Source of the DNA: Deinococcus aestuarii | GTDB taxonomy: Bacteria > Deinococcota > Deinococci > Deinococcales > Deinococcaceae | Assembly: GCF_018863415.1 (NCBI RefSeq) | Contig: NZ_JAHKSN010000010.1 | Span: 96,001 to 160,000 of the forward strand | Direction of reading: 5' to 3' | DNA length: 64,000 bases | Notes under the pieces: generated by a model | What the model saw: only the letters and a program-made list of their open reading frames with translations | What the model was told of the DNA's origin: nothing | Database searches by the model: none | Shown here: positions 37,359 through 51,672 of the stretch, in pieces | Layout of the letters: each line of letters begins with the position of its first letter | How positions within the stretch are numbered: the stretch's first letter is position 1 | Made by a program: the position numbers and the translations under genes

Positions 37359-37599
37359 GTCATCGACCGAAGTTGAATCGGCGCAGACCAGGATGAACGC
37401 TCACTACCGCCTTGTCCTCGAAGGTCTGCTCACGAATGCGGAGCGGGACGCGCGGTTGGCGCGGGCGGAGGGGGACCGGGCGGCTATGGGCAAAGCGCAG
37501 GCGCGGCTGGACACGTCGCGTGCGGCGCTGGACATCTACACGGCGAGTCACCTCGTCGGCTATGGCAAGCGGCCCTGGCCCCGGGAGGTGCTGGGGTGA
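37357..37599 (+). CDS. Small hypothetical protein upstream of an ArsR-type regulator
   Basis: 80 residues, helical and charged (MSSTEVESAQTRMNAHYRL start; ARLDTSRAALDIYTASHLVGY). AAAGGAG lies five bases before the ATG. I know no family. Its stop overlaps the GTG of the regulator, so the two are one unit controlled by the nested palindrome. Confidence 0.7.
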   Translation: MSSTEVESAQTRMNAHYRLVLEGLLTNAERDARLARAEGDRAAMGKAQARLDTSRAALDIYTASHLVGYGKRPWPREVLG

Positions 37600-38216
37600 G
37601 CGCCGACCTGAGTACCCGCGCCGCCGTGTTCCGCGCCCTCTCGCATCCGGCGCGGCTGGCGCTGCTGCGGCTGACGTGGACCCAGCCGCTGTCCGGCGAG
37701 ACGCTCACGCGGCTGATGAACCTCGCGCCCGCGACCGTCAGCCACCACCTCGCGGCGCTCGCGGAGGCGGGGCTGACCACCGTGCGGCAAGACGGCCACC
37801 ACCGCCTGCATGGGGCGAACCACGCGGCGCTGGACGTGACGCTCGCCGCCCTGATTCGTGGGGAGGGCGAGCCCCCGACCGCCGAGGACCCCTACCGGGC
37901 ACGGGTCCTGCGCGCCTTTATGCAAGACGGGCGCCTGACCCGCATCCCCGCCCAGCGCAAGAAACGGGACGTGATCCTGATGGAGCTCGCCTCCCTCTTC
38001 GAGCCGGGCCGCACGTACACCGAGCGTGAGGTGAGCGAGGCGCTGGCCGAATACCACCCCGACTTCTTCACCCTGCGGCGCGAACTCGTGGGGCTGGGGC
38101 TGCTCGCCCGCGAGAACGGCGTGTACTGGCGGGTGGGCGGGGGCCGCACCCCGCAGCGGGCGGACGACCACACCCTGACCCTGCCGCCCCCTGCCCCGGG
38201 AGACGCCGTAGAGTGA
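37596..38216 (+). CDS. ArsR-type regulator with C-terminal DUF2087 domain
   Basis: 206 residues. The winged helix reads [18 protein letters not shown], then [28 protein letters not shown]-terminal DUF2087 domain follows ([34 protein letters not shown]). DUF2087 proteins accompany many DNA-binding domains, but their ligand is unknown. Likely autoregulates through the palindrome at 37308-37358. A leaderless aminopeptidase follows at once. Confidence 0.85.
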   Translation: MSADLSTRAAVFRALSHPARLALLRLTWTQPLSGETLTRLMNLAPATVSHHLAALAEAGLTTVRQDGHHRLHGANHAALDVTLAALIRGEGEPPTAEDPYRARVLRAFMQDGRLTRIPAQRKKRDVILMELASLFEPGRTYTEREVSEALAEYHPDFFTLRRELVGLGLLARENGVYWRVGGGRTPQRADDHTLTLPPPAPGDAVE

Positions 38217-38221
38217 CGCCC

Positions 38222-39461
<1,240 letters not shown>

Positions 39462-39463
<2 letters not shown>

Positions 39464-39553
39464 GCGGTCAGCCGTCAGCGATCAGCCGTCAGCCCAGGAG
39501 GCCAAAGCTTAAGCCCGGGTTGCTGAGAGCTGACGGCTGAGGGCTGACCGCTC
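39462..39553. repeat. Intergenic palindromic repeat (GAGCGGTCAGCC type), copy 2
   Basis: Outer arms GAGCGGTCAGCC (39462-39473) and GGCTGACCGCTC (39542-39553), inner arms TCAGCCGTCAGC (39482-39493) and GCTGACGGCTGA (39529-39540). The units match those at 21508-21569. Confidence 0.75.
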
Positions 39554-39568
39554 GCTACAATGCCCCCC

Positions 39569-40162
<594 letters not shown>

Positions 40163-40175
40163 GGGCGGGACCAGA

Positions 40176-40209
40176 GGGCGAAGGCTCCCCGCGCGGGCCT
40201 TCGCCCTTT
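40176..40209 (+). terminator. Rho-independent terminator after the cyclophilin gene
   Basis: Nine-base arms GGGCGAAGG (40176-40184) and CCTTCGCCC (40198-40206) followed by TTTC. Confidence 0.8.
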
Positions 40210-40326
40210 CCTGTGCACCGGGGAGGACGGGATATGGAGCGCAGGCCGCGAGCTTTGCCGGAGGTTGCCGTGCCTTAACGCTGGGCGGTGGGAAAGGCGT
40301 GAGAGGGGCGGGATAGACTGTTGAGC

Positions 40327-40908
40327 ATGGATAACCGCACGAACCTCGACGACTACCTCGCGGGGCTGGGGATCGCGGGCGCGGACGACGTGGCCCCGCC
40401 GCCCCCCGCGCCGGACGCGCCCCAGGCCGCCCCCGCCCTGGAGGCCGCGCACGAGGACCCCCGCGCGGTGCTGGAACGCTTCCTCCGGGGCCTGGTCAGC
40501 CGCATCGACCCGGACCTCTCCGTGACCGTGCGCGAGGTCGAAGACGCCCTGGAAGCCGAGATCACCGGGGAGAACGCCGCCCGGCTGGCGGGGCGCGACG
40601 GGCGGACCCTGGGGGCCATCGAGGTCATCGCCTACACGGTCCTCGCCAAGCAGGCGGGGAGGAGCGACCTGCGGGTGCGGGTGGACGTGGGCGGCTTCCG
40701 CAGGCGCCAGGCCGATACCCTCGCCAAGCTCGCCGAGCGGCTGGCCGTGCAGGTCGCCAAGAGCGGCGAGCCCCACGAACTCCAGCCCATGCCGCCCGCC
40801 GAGCGCCGCGTCATCCACATCGCCCTCAAGGAGCACCCCGACGTGATGAGCGAGTCCATCGGGGAGGGGGCCTCCAGGCGGCTGGTGATCAAGCCCCGGC
40901 ACGGGTAG
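40327..40908 (+). CDS. jag: Jag/KhpB-like KH-R3H RNA-binding protein
   Basis: 193 residues. A KH-like segment ([37 protein letters not shown]) is followed by an R3H domain ending in ...[26 protein letters not shown]. In other bacteria the protein binds RNA with KhpA and often sits beside yidC; here it is alone between the cyclophilin and prmC. TAGACT lies 7 bases before the ATG. The N-terminal Jag_N domain is absent; a proline/alanine linker replaces it. Confidence 0.82.
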   Translation: MDNRTNLDDYLAGLGIAGADDVAPPPPAPDAPQAAPALEAAHEDPRAVLERFLRGLVSRIDPDLSVTVREVEDALEAEITGENAARLAGRDGRTLGAIEVIAYTVLAKQAGRSDLRVRVDVGGFRRRQADTLAKLAERLAVQVAKSGEPHELQPMPPAERRVIHIALKEHPDVMSESIGEGASRRLVIKPRHG

Positions 40909-40979
40909 GGCAAGCTGGCGCTCGCCACCCCCCACCCAAGCTCCCCCGCAAGGGGGAGGAGTAACAAAGCGCGGTTCGT

Positions 40980-41843
40980 GTGTCTGACTCCCCCACTCCA
41001 CCCCTCACCCTCCGCGCCTGGCTGCTCCACGCCGCCCATCTCCTGCAAGAGGCGGGTGTGCCGTCTCCCGAGACGGACGCGCGGGTCCTGGTGCTGCACA
41101 CGTTGGGGCTGAACGCCTCAGCGCTCCTCACGCAGGGCGGGGAAGTGGTGCCCGGGGCGGAGGCGGAACGGCTGGCTGAGATCATCGAGCGGCGGGCGGC
41201 CCGCGTGCCCCTCCAACATCTCCTCGGCGAGGTGGAGTGGGGGGGCGTGCGGCTGAGGACGGACGCCCGCGCGCTGGTGCCCCGCCCCGAGACGGAATGG
41301 CTGCTGCACCTCGCCCTGGAGGCGTTGCGCTCCGTCCCCACCCCGCGTGTGCTCGACGTGGGAACGGGGACGGGGGCGCTCGCGCTGGGCGTCAGGGCGG
41401 CGAGGCCGGACGCCACCGTCACGGCGACCGACCTCAGCCCCGGGGCGCTGACCCTCGCCCGGGAGAACGCGGCGCTGAACGGGGTGGACCTGACCTTCGT
41501 GGAGGGGAGCTTGCTCGCGGGTCTGCCCGGCCCCTTCGACCTGATCGTCAGCAACCCGCCCTACCTGCCCGAGGGAGACCGGGCGGACGCCGACCCCGAG
41601 GTGCGGCACGACCCCGAGCTCGCCCTGTACGCGGGGGCGGACGGGTTGGCGGTGGCGCGGCCCCTCGCAGCCCAGGCAGGCGCGACCCTTCCCCCCGGCG
41701 GGGTGCTGCTGCTCGAACTCGACCCGCGCAATGCCCCCCAGTTCGCCGCCGAACTGCGGGCGGAGGGGTGGCGGGCCGAGGTGCTGCCCGACCTCGCCGG
41801 TCGGGAGCGGTTTGTGCGGGCGCGTCAAAGCCCACCCTCCTGA
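40980..41843 (+). CDS. prmC: Peptide chain release factor N5-glutamine methyltransferase
   Basis: 287 residues. An N-terminal helical substrate domain (residues 1-100) precedes a SAM-dependent fold with [13 protein letters not shown] (126-138) and the catalytic NPPY at 192-195. It methylates the GGQ glutamine of RF1 and RF2. GTG start at 40980; no close ribosome site is seen, and a CTCCCCC-GGGGGAG hairpin lies upstream (about 40939-40958). Confidence 0.93.
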   Translation: MSDSPTPPLTLRAWLLHAAHLLQEAGVPSPETDARVLVLHTLGLNASALLTQGGEVVPGAEAERLAEIIERRAARVPLQHLLGEVEWGGVRLRTDARALVPRPETEWLLHLALEALRSVPTPRVLDVGTGTGALALGVRAARPDATVTATDLSPGALTLARENAALNGVDLTFVEGSLLAGLPGPFDLIVSNPPYLPEGDRADADPEVRHDPELALYAGADGLAVARPLAAQAGATLPPGGVLLLELDPRNAPQFAAELRAEGWRAEVLPDLAGRERFVRARQSPPS

Positions 41844-41875
41844 ACAGCCTCACACCGCCACGCGCCGGGTGATGG

Positions 41876-42090
<215 letters not shown>

Positions 42091-42094
<4 letters not shown>

Positions 42095-42801
42095 AGCGCG
42101 AGCCCCTGTACGAGGGCAAGGCCAAGCGGGTCTACGCCACCGCCGACCCCCACGAGTACGTCGTCGAGTACAAGGACGACGCGACCGCCTTCAACGGGGT
42201 CAAGCGGGCGCAGATCGGCGGCAAGGGCGCCGTCAACAACGCCATCACCGCCCACCTCTTCCCCCAGTTGGAGGCGGCGGGCATCCCGACCCACTTCATC
42301 GAGCGCGTGTCGGACACCGAGCAGCGTGTGCGGGCCGTGACCATCGTGCCCGTCGAGGTCATCGTGCGGAACGTGGCGGCGGGCAGCTTCTCCAAGCGGC
42401 TCGGCGTGGAGGAGGGCACGCCCCTCGCCCGGCCGGTCGTCGAATACTGCTACAAGAGCGACGCGCTGGGCGACCCCCTGATCAACACGGACACGGCGAT
42501 TGCCCTCGGCTGGGCGAGCGAGGAGGACCTGGGGCGCATCCGCGAACTCGCGCTGAGGGTGCGGGACTTCCTGACGCCCTACTTCGCCTCGCGCGGCATC
42601 CGATTGATCGACTTCAAGCTGGAGTTCGGCAAGACGCCGGGCGGCAGGGTCGTCCTCGCCGACGAGATCAGCCCCGACACCTGCCGCTTCTGGGACGCCG
42701 GGACGGGAGAGAAGCTCGACAAGGACCGCTTCCGCCGCGACCTGGGCGGGGTGGAGGAGGCGTACGCGGAGATGCTTTCGCGCGTGACCCGCGAGGTTTA
42801 A
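42091..42801 (+). CDS. purC: Phosphoribosylaminoimidazole-succinocarboxamide synthase
   Basis: 236 residues, normal for bacterial Pur[32 protein letters not shown] binds [21 protein letters not shown] and LIDFKLEFG / [14 protein letters not shown] complete the active site. It joins aspartate to CAIR in purine synthesis. It is the first gene of the larger purine cluster and is separated from purS by 199 bases that hold a repeat. Confidence 0.95.
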
Positions 42802-42834
42802 CCGTTCAACCGTCTGCGGCGGAGCGCAAAAGGG

Positions 42835-42922
42835 TTGTCATGCTGAGCGGAGAAACATCCCAAGACTGAGGAACCCTTCGCGGAAGTTACCCTTGAGCGC
42901 AGCGAAGGGCTCAGGGTCACAA
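42835..42922. repeat. Degenerate palindromic repeat between purC and purS
   Basis: A block beginning GTTGTCATGCTGAGCGGAG and ending GCGAAGGGCTCAGGGTCAC has imperfect dyad symmetry. It belongs to the widespread TGTCATnCTGAGCG...GAAGGGTCT class; a second member is at 54942-55006. Confidence 0.6.
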
Positions 42923-43000
42923 GCTTTCTGAGCGTCGCCCCAAAGGTCAAACAGCCAAGGCCTTCGCGGTTTGCCTGTTCGACCGCTTCCAAGGAGCCCC

Positions 43001-43267
43001 ATGCCCACCTACCACGCCAAGGTCTTCGTCACCCTCAAGCCCTCCATCCTCGATCCCCAGGGGCGCACCGTCGAGCGGGCCCTGTCGCACCTCGACCACG
43101 CGAACGTGGCGGGCGTGCGGGTCGGCAAGTACATCGAGCTGACGCTCTCGGGCGAGCAAACGGCGGTCGAGACGCAACTCGCCGACATCACCCGGAACGT
43201 GCTGAGCAACCCGATCATGGAGGACGTGCGCTGGGAGCTTGAGCAGGCCGAGCCGGTGGGCGCATGA
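43001..43267 (+). CDS. purS: Phosphoribosylformylglycinamidine synthase subunit PurS
   Basis: 88 residues, standard Pur[24 protein letters not shown] is the signature, with the typical dimer strand [20 protein letters not shown]. It links PurQ to PurL in FGAM synthase. AAGGAG is four bases before the ATG. The cupin gene starts at its stop (ATGA). Confidence 0.95.
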   Translation: MPTYHAKVFVTLKPSILDPQGRTVERALSHLDHANVAGVRVGKYIELTLSGEQTAVETQLADITRNVLSNPIMEDVRWELEQAEPVGA

Positions 43268-43635
43268 GCACGCCCCGGACCGTGAGCTTGCAGGAGAAGT
43301 TCGACCTCTTCACCGAGCACTGGTCGCCCAGGATCGTCGGCGAGCTGAACGGCCAGCAGGTCAAGCTCGTCAAGATCAGCGGCGAGTTCGTCTGGCACGC
43401 CCACGAGCACGAGGACGAGCTGTTTCTGGTCACGCGCGGCACCTTGCGGATGCGCTTCCGCACCCACGAGGTGCTCGTCGGGGTGGGCGAATTCATCATC
43501 GTGCCGCGCGGCGTGGAGCACCAGCCCGTCGCGGACACGGGAGAGGTCTGGATGCTGCTCTTCGAGCCCGCCTCCACCGTAAACACCGGCACCGCGGGCG
43601 GCGAGCGCACCGTGACCGAGCTGGAGCGGCTGTGA
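43264..43635 (+). CDS. Cupin-domain protein in the pur operon
   Basis: 123 residues, a small cupin: [24 protein letters not shown] gives the metal His-x-His-x4-Glu motif 1, and [20 protein letters not shown] motif 2. Translationally coupled to purS on one side and to purQ on the other (GTGA). No purine-pathway role is known to me; the tight coupling suggests it supports or tunes FGAM synthase, or is a passenger. Confidence 0.85.
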   Translation: MSTPRTVSLQEKFDLFTEHWSPRIVGELNGQQVKLVKISGEFVWHAHEHEDELFLVTRGTLRMRFRTHEVLVGVGEFIIVPRGVEHQPVADTGEVWMLLFEPASTVNTGTAGGERTVTELERL

Positions 43636-44318
43636 CCGGCTCTGGCATGAAGGTCGCCGTCATCCAGTTTCCCGGCTCCAACTGCGATGCCGACGCCCTG
43701 CACGCCGCGCGGCTGACCCTCGACCCGGACGCTCAGTTCGTGTGGCATACCGAGGGCGGCCTCCCCACGGGCACCGACCTCGTGCTCCTGCCGGGCGGCT
43801 TCTCCTACGGCGACCACCTCCGCTCCGGGGCCATCGCGGCGCGCAGCCCGATTATGGCGGCGGTCAAGGAGCACGCCGAGCGCGGCGGCTACGTCCTGGG
43901 CGTCTGCAACGGCTTTCAGGTCCTCACCGAGGCGGGCCTCCTCCCCGGTGCCCTGAGCCGCAACCGCGAGGTGCACTTCGTGTGCAGGCCCGTCCACCTG
44001 CGGGTGGAGAACGCGGGGACAGCTTATACGAGCGCGTATAGGCCCGGCCAGATCATCGAAATCCCCATCGCGCACGGCGAGGGCAACTACTACGCCGACG
44101 CCGAGACGGTCGCCCGGCTGGAGGACGAGGGCCGGGTGGCCCTGCGCTACGTGGACAACCCCAACGGCTCGCTGAACGACATCGCCGGAATCGTGAACGA
44201 GCGCGGCAACGTGCTGGGCATGATGCCCCACCCCGAGCGGGCGGTCGAGGCGCTGCTGGGGAGCGAGGACGGACGCGGCATCTTCGAGTCGCTGAAGGGC
44301 GTCCCGGTGGCGCGGTGA
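43632..44318 (+). CDS. purQ: FGAM synthase glutaminase subunit PurQ
   Basis: 228 residues, class I glutamine amidotransferase. [36 protein letters not shown], catalytic Cys in [14 protein letters not shown], and the His/Glu pair in [10 protein letters not shown]. It delivers ammonia to PurL. GTG 43632 has GGAG five bases upstream and overlaps the cupin stop; ATG 43647 is the alternative start. Confidence 0.94.
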   Translation: MTGSGMKVAVIQFPGSNCDADALHAARLTLDPDAQFVWHTEGGLPTGTDLVLLPGGFSYGDHLRSGAIAARSPIMAAVKEHAERGGYVLGVCNGFQVLTEAGLLPGALSRNREVHFVCRPVHLRVENAGTAYTSAYRPGQIIEIPIAHGEGNYYADAETVARLEDEGRVALRYVDNPNGSLNDIAGIVNERGNVLGMMPHPERAVEALLGSEDGRGIFESLKGVPVAR

Positions 44319-44781
44319 ACGTCCAGACTTTTCTGGCGGAGGCCTTTGAACAGGAACTGGCGATGTTCCGTGCCGGGCTGGAGGGCGTCCCTGAGCCGAC
44401 CTTCAGCACGCCGCACCTGGGGCACAGCCCGGCTTGGCACGCGCTGCACATCGCCGAATGGCTGCGCTTCTTCGCCCTCCAGGATTTCAGCCCCAGCTAC
44501 GCCCACCTGGGCTGGGAGGACGCGCCCTGGATGCCGGCCCTGCGCGGCACGCCGCCCGTCACCGAAACGGACGGAAAGGATGCCGTTCTGGCGGAACTGG
44601 ACCGGGTGGGCACCCTGATCGTCACCCATGTCCGCACCCCGCGCGACGACCAGTGGCAAGACCGGCTCCGCTCTCCCGCCGCCCCCACCGGGGAACGGGC
44701 CCGCCTGACCGGCCTGGGGATGCACCTGCGCCACGTCGCCTACCACCGGGGGCAACTCAAGCTCTCCCTGAAGGACAACAC

Positions 44782-44785
<4 letters not shown>
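44315..44785 (+). CDS. DinB-family protein in the pur operon
   Basis: 156 residues, DinB-like four-helix fold. Metal-binding histidines are visible in [14 protein letters not shown] and [12 protein letters not shown]. It starts at a GTG overlapping purQ and ends overlapping purL's ATG, so it is firmly in the operon. Function unknown; DinB members act as thiol transferases or hydrolases. Confidence 0.82.
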
Positions 44786-47040
<2,255 letters not shown>

Positions 47041-47042
47041 TA

Positions 47043-47109
47043 GGCGAGGGCGTTGGTCACACGCCCCCTCACCCCCGGCCCCTCTCCCACGAGGGGAGAG
47101 GGGAGCAGG
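47043..47109 (+). repeat. Left 67-bp inverted repeat of the DUF559 element
   Basis: From GGCGAGGGCGTTGGTCACAC to GGGGAGCAGG, identical without mismatch to the reverse complement of 47481-47547. Each arm itself contains a CCCCTCTCC/GGAGAGGGG hairpin. Confidence 0.95.
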
Positions 47110-47114
47110 GCGGC

Positions 47115-47450
47115 TTAGGGCAGGTGGGTTTGGATGACCTGCACGACGCCTTCGAGGTTGGAGTGGACCTCGTTGTTCCAGAAGCGCAGGACCTTGAAGC
47201 CTCCCGCCTCAAGGAATTGAGTGCGAACCAAATCATAGGCACGGGCGCCTTCCTCGGCGTGCTGGCTGCCGTCGAGTTCAATGACCAAGTGCGCCTCGTA
47301 GCAGACGAAATCCACGATGTAAGGCCCAACGGGCTGCTGTCGTCGAAACTTGAAGGTCAGGAAACGGTTCCGCAAGACCCGCCAAAGCATCTGTTCTTCG
47401 GGCGTCTGCCTTTCCCTCAAAGCTCGCGCTTTGACCGTCTCCCGCCGCAT
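47115..47450 (-). CDS. DUF559 (VSR-like endonuclease fold) protein
   Basis: 111 residues. RALRERQTPEEQMLWRVLRNR, FRRQQPVGPYIVDFVCYEAHLVIELDGSQH, and VLRFWNNEVHSNLEGVV are the diagnostic DUF559 strings; Asp in YIVDF and Glu/Asp in VIELDG fit the PD-(D/E)xK/VSR nuclease site. It reads against the pur operon and is bracketed by perfect inverted repeats, between purL and purF. Start at 47450 is the family-like MRRET; a GTG at 47465 is possible. Probably a small selfish element. Confidence 0.85.
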   Translation of the reverse strand: MRRETVKARALRERQTPEEQMLWRVLRNRFLTFKFRRQQPVGPYIVDFVCYEAHLVIELDGSQHAEEGARAYDLVRTQFLEAGGFKVLRFWNNEVHSNLEGVVQVIQTHLP

Positions 47451-47480
47451 CCTCCGCGTCGCCACACCGAAATCTACCCG

Positions 47481-47547
47481 CCTGCTCCCCTCTCCCCTCG
47501 TGGGAGAGGGGCCGGGGGTGAGGGGGCGTGTGACCAACGCCCTCGCC
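47481..47547 (-). repeat. Right 67-bp inverted repeat of the DUF559 element
   Basis: Perfect mirror of 47043-47109. It ends 15 bases before the purF ATG, so it forms the immediate leader of purF. Confidence 0.95.
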
Positions 47548-47562
47548 CCAAAGGACCCCACC

Positions 47563-48981
<1,419 letters not shown>

Positions 48982-49006
48982 GCCAAAAAGGAACTGACCG
49001 CTGTGT

Positions 49007-49039
49007 ACACTGCCCTTCAGGACGAGGGGCAGTGTTTTT
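49007..49039 (+). terminator. Rho-independent terminator of the pur operon
   Basis: Perfect nine-base arms ACACTGCCC (49007-49015) and GGGCAGTGT (49027-49035) followed by TTTTT. It overlaps both a -10-like TACACT (49006-49011) and the start codon of the next gene. Confidence 0.85.
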
Positions 49040-49244
49040 CTTTCCCCGCTTCGTCCTCCGCCAGCGGCCCCGGCAACCGCGCCAGCCCAAAGCCACCCAC
49101 GTCACCACCCTGCGCCTGGACGAGGACATGGAAAAGCGGCTCAAGCACGTCGCCGCGCTGAAAAAGGTGCCGTACCAGACGCTGCTCAAGCAGTTCGTGG
49201 GCGAGCGGCTGTATGAGGAGGAGAAGCGGTTGGGAGTGATTTAG
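49032..49244 (+). CDS. CopG/RHH-like small DNA-binding protein
   Basis: 70 residues from GTG 49032. VTTLRLDEDMEKRLKHVAALKKVPYQTLLKQFVGERL is a ribbon-helix-helix of the CopG/BrnA kind. The basic N-terminus (FVLRQRPRQPRQ) is extra. No toxin gene follows; the AT-rich island begins directly after. The start codon lies inside the pur terminator and carries GAGGGG two bases upstream, so expression may depend on the TACACT box at 49006. Confidence 0.65.
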   Translation: MFFFPRFVLRQRPRQPRQPKATHVTTLRLDEDMEKRLKHVAALKKVPYQTLLKQFVGERLYEEEKRLGVI

Positions 49245-49283
49245 GGATTAAAGGCAATAGCGTATATTTGGAAGTAGATTTTC

Positions 49284-50186
49284 TTATACAAGCATCCTAT
49301 CTAAATATTCGCGAAAGGGATGTGACAAAGGAGTCCTTAGTGCTAAGTAATTCACCAATCCAGTATCGCTATTTTCAAATCTGTAGCTAAAGTTAGGGTC
49401 GATCAATTTACAAACTTCGAGCAACTTATCAAGAAATAGACGCACAAATTCCAACTCAAACTTTCCCCTAACATAAGCCTTCGGGTTTGCTCTTTTCATA
49501 GTATCCTCAATATCTGATATGCATTGGGCATCAAGGCTACCCGGATTGGTTATCCCCGCTCTTCGATACATTTTGTTTAAATAATCCTGCTCAATGAATA
49601 TATTCAAATTGTCATCAAATTTAAAGTACGTCTTAACTTTTATCCTGCTCAATTCACAATTATTATCTATTTTATAACATGCTACAACAGCGTGGAATCT
49701 TCGTAGCAGTAAACTGAATTTCCTCCAAGCGTATATGAACTTCTTCTTAATAATTTGATAATTTATATGGACTCTTCCTTTGAATATTCCACTCCTCCAG
49801 AGTCTTGATAGAGGCTCTGTGTCAATCAACAGATTCTCGTAGGAGTGCGTAGGTGTTACAAAAAAGTCAGTATTAAGAATGGGACTGCCAATATAATCGT
49901 GCAGGTCCTTATCAACTATATAAATAGATTTGTTAGAATTTAGAAGCGTCCTATTCCTCACCTTATTGTACGTTGCTATTACGCCATCTCTGTTACCACA
50001 ATATATGTATTCGTATTTTATAGAGGGATCGTACTTCTCTATTTGAAAATCATAAAATGCTGAGTCAGTAGCACCTTCTACAAATACAAACAGTGTCCTA
50101 CTTTCCTTCGCATTCATCCTTACGAAGTCGTTCCATGCCACTGATTGAGATTGTCTTTCCGATCTGAGATAATCAAGAAACGACAT
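49284..50186 (-). CDS. ariB: DUF4435 TOPRIM-type nuclease, AriB-like (PARIS)
   Basis: 300 residues. LFVFVEGATDSAFYDF (Glu37) and SIYIVDKDLHDY (Asp92, Asp94) are the TOPRIM acidic residues of DUF4435 proteins. In the PARIS defence system the DUF4435 subunit AriB is released by the ATPase AriA when a phage inhibitor is sensed, and acts as a tRNA-cleaving toxin. Start at 50186 overlaps the ATPase gene by 14 bases. The codons are AT-rich, foreign to the window. Confidence 0.75.
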   Translation of the reverse strand: MSFLDYLRSERQSQSVAWNDFVRMNAKESRTLFVFVEGATDSAFYDFQIEKYDPSIKYEYIYCGNRDGVIATYNKVRNRTLLNSNKSIYIVDKDLHDYIGSPILNTDFFVTPTHSYENLLIDTEPLSRLWRSGIFKGRVHINYQIIKKKFIYAWRKFSLLLRRFHAVVACYKIDNNCELSRIKVKTYFKFDDNLNIFIEQDYLNKMYRRAGITNPGSLDAQCISDIEDTMKRANPKAYVRGKFELEFVRLFLDKLLEVCKLIDPNFSYRFENSDTGLVNYLALRTPLSHPFREYLDRMLV

Positions 50187-51597
50187 TACTTTCCTCAAAT
50201 TCAGCCATATCGTGTGAATACACGTCCATTTTATTGTCGAAAATGAATGGCGAGTGCGTAACTGCAAATAGGCCCTCTACTCTTCCAGATTCGGATACAT
50301 CCACAAGTAGCTTCTTCTGCCACGGCAGAGACAGCGACAACTCAGGCTCATCTATAATAAGAAACATCCTCTTTCTGTCGGATAGGTAAATGTGGGAGAA
50401 CAGAGAGACTATTTGTTTTTCACCAGATGATAAATCTTTCAAATCAATCTCATCCTCCTTATTATATAATTCAACAAGACTGTCGGACACAAAAAACATT
50501 GAGTTTTCGTTAGGAAGATACGGTTTTCTATGATAGAACTTCACCGTGTAATTGCTAGGATTGTACAGAACAAATTTATCTATAAAGTAACTATTTATAA
50601 GCTCGGCGAATTGATAAATGGGTCCTGCCTCCCTAGATTGTTGCAGAAAGACATCAACAAGCCTAGAAACGAAACTCATAACTATCTTCTCGTGGTCGTC
50701 TAGCTTTTTTCTTGATTTTAGATTACTCATTATTGATTCTATCTGACTTATATCCACAAAGCCTTTCACGTGCTCGTTCATGTCTTGCAACATCTTTACG
50801 TACATAGGGAAAAGATTTTTGTCATAGGTGATATCTAGATAATTGCGAGACATAATGTCGGTCAGATAATTTCTACTTAGGTTTATCAGTTTCTCTGTTA
50901 ATGAGGCCCCAAGTCTATTAGAATGAACTTCCAAAAGGCTTTTGACGTCGCTCATACCAAATTCGACAAACTCTATATAATTTTTTGACTGGGGAGACCT
51001 TCTTTGTATAATATCACTAAAACTGTGACTCATCTCCGGAAAAATTAGTCTTATGTCTTGCTCTATTCGTCTATAAGTAGGCATATAAACTATTTGGCAA
51101 TCAATTGACTCATCGATCAACCTATTTATATCACTTACAACGCTCTTGTTTAACGTGCTGCGGCGCCTCTGTAAGTAATCCCTTACATAAGTTAGAGGAA
51201 TACCTGATTCCCCAGATATATCCCTAGCTGCAATCACATTACTCTCAAAGGTGCTGCCTTCATACCTTCCGCTATTCATTATTTCATGGATAAAACTGTC
51301 ATAAGGTCCCTCTGAATCACTATCGGTAAACATTCGTTCTTTATGAATTACTATTGGGCTCCTGCCCCTAAATTTAAGCTCTATTCTACTGAAGTGAAAA
51401 TTAGACAGTTTGTGCCATTGCTTTGTAATTGTGTAGTAGAAGATTGACAAAATAGTGGTTTTACCTCTGCCGTTTTCTCCTACTAGGATAAGTTGTGATT
51501 CGCGAAATCTAATTCGAACATTTCTACTTCCATATAAATCATGAATATAAAATTCCTCTACTGGTCTCGTTCCGCTTCGCCTTTGGCTCTTAGTCAC
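50173..51597 (-). CDS. ariA: AAA/ABC-type ATPase, AriA-like (PARIS)
   Basis: 474 residues from GTG 51597. Walker A VGENGRGKTT (about 39-48), signature LSSGEKQIVSLFSHIYL, Walker B RMFLIIDEPELSLSLPWQ, and switch-His in FAVTHSPFIF mark an AAA_15/AAA_21 ABC-like ATPase of the SMC/OLD group. Its partner is a DUF4435 protein, the gene pair defining PARIS. A TACAAT -10 is near 51637, so longer N-termini are unlikely; the start has AGGAG 13 bases upstream. Other ATPase-TOPRIM pairs (OLD-like) are the alternative. Confidence 0.75.
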   Translation of the reverse strand: MTKSQRRSGTRPVEEFYIHDLYGSRNVRIRFRESQLILVGENGRGKTTILSIFYYTITKQWHKLSNFHFSRIELKFRGRSPIVIHKERMFTDSDSEGPYDSFIHEIMNSGRYEGSTFESNVIAARDISGESGIPLTYVRDYLQRRRSTLNKSVVSDINRLIDESIDCQIVYMPTYRRIEQDIRLIFPEMSHSFSDIIQRRSPQSKNYIEFVEFGMSDVKSLLEVHSNRLGASLTEKLINLSRNYLTDIMSRNYLDITYDKNLFPMYVKMLQDMNEHVKGFVDISQIESIMSNLKSRKKLDDHEKIVMSFVSRLVDVFLQQSREAGPIYQFAELINSYFIDKFVLYNPSNYTVKFYHRKPYLPNENSMFFVSDSLVELYNKEDEIDLKDLSSGEKQIVSLFSHIYLSDRKRMFLIIDEPELSLSLPWQKKLLVDVSESGRVEGLFAVTHSPFIFDNKMDVYSHDMAEFEESNVVS

Positions 51598-51672
51598 AGG
51601 AAGAGCATATCTCCTAGACGGCCAGAATGAAAAGGTAAATTGTAGGACTCGTCGTAGCACCTGAGGCAGCAG

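Larger units (their letters stand above)
49245..51655. other. AT-rich genomic island (PARIS-like)
   Basis: Base composition falls abruptly after 49244 and rises abruptly near 51650, with AT-rich codons throughout both genes. No integrase, transposase or terminal repeats are visible at the edges. Confidence 0.8.
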
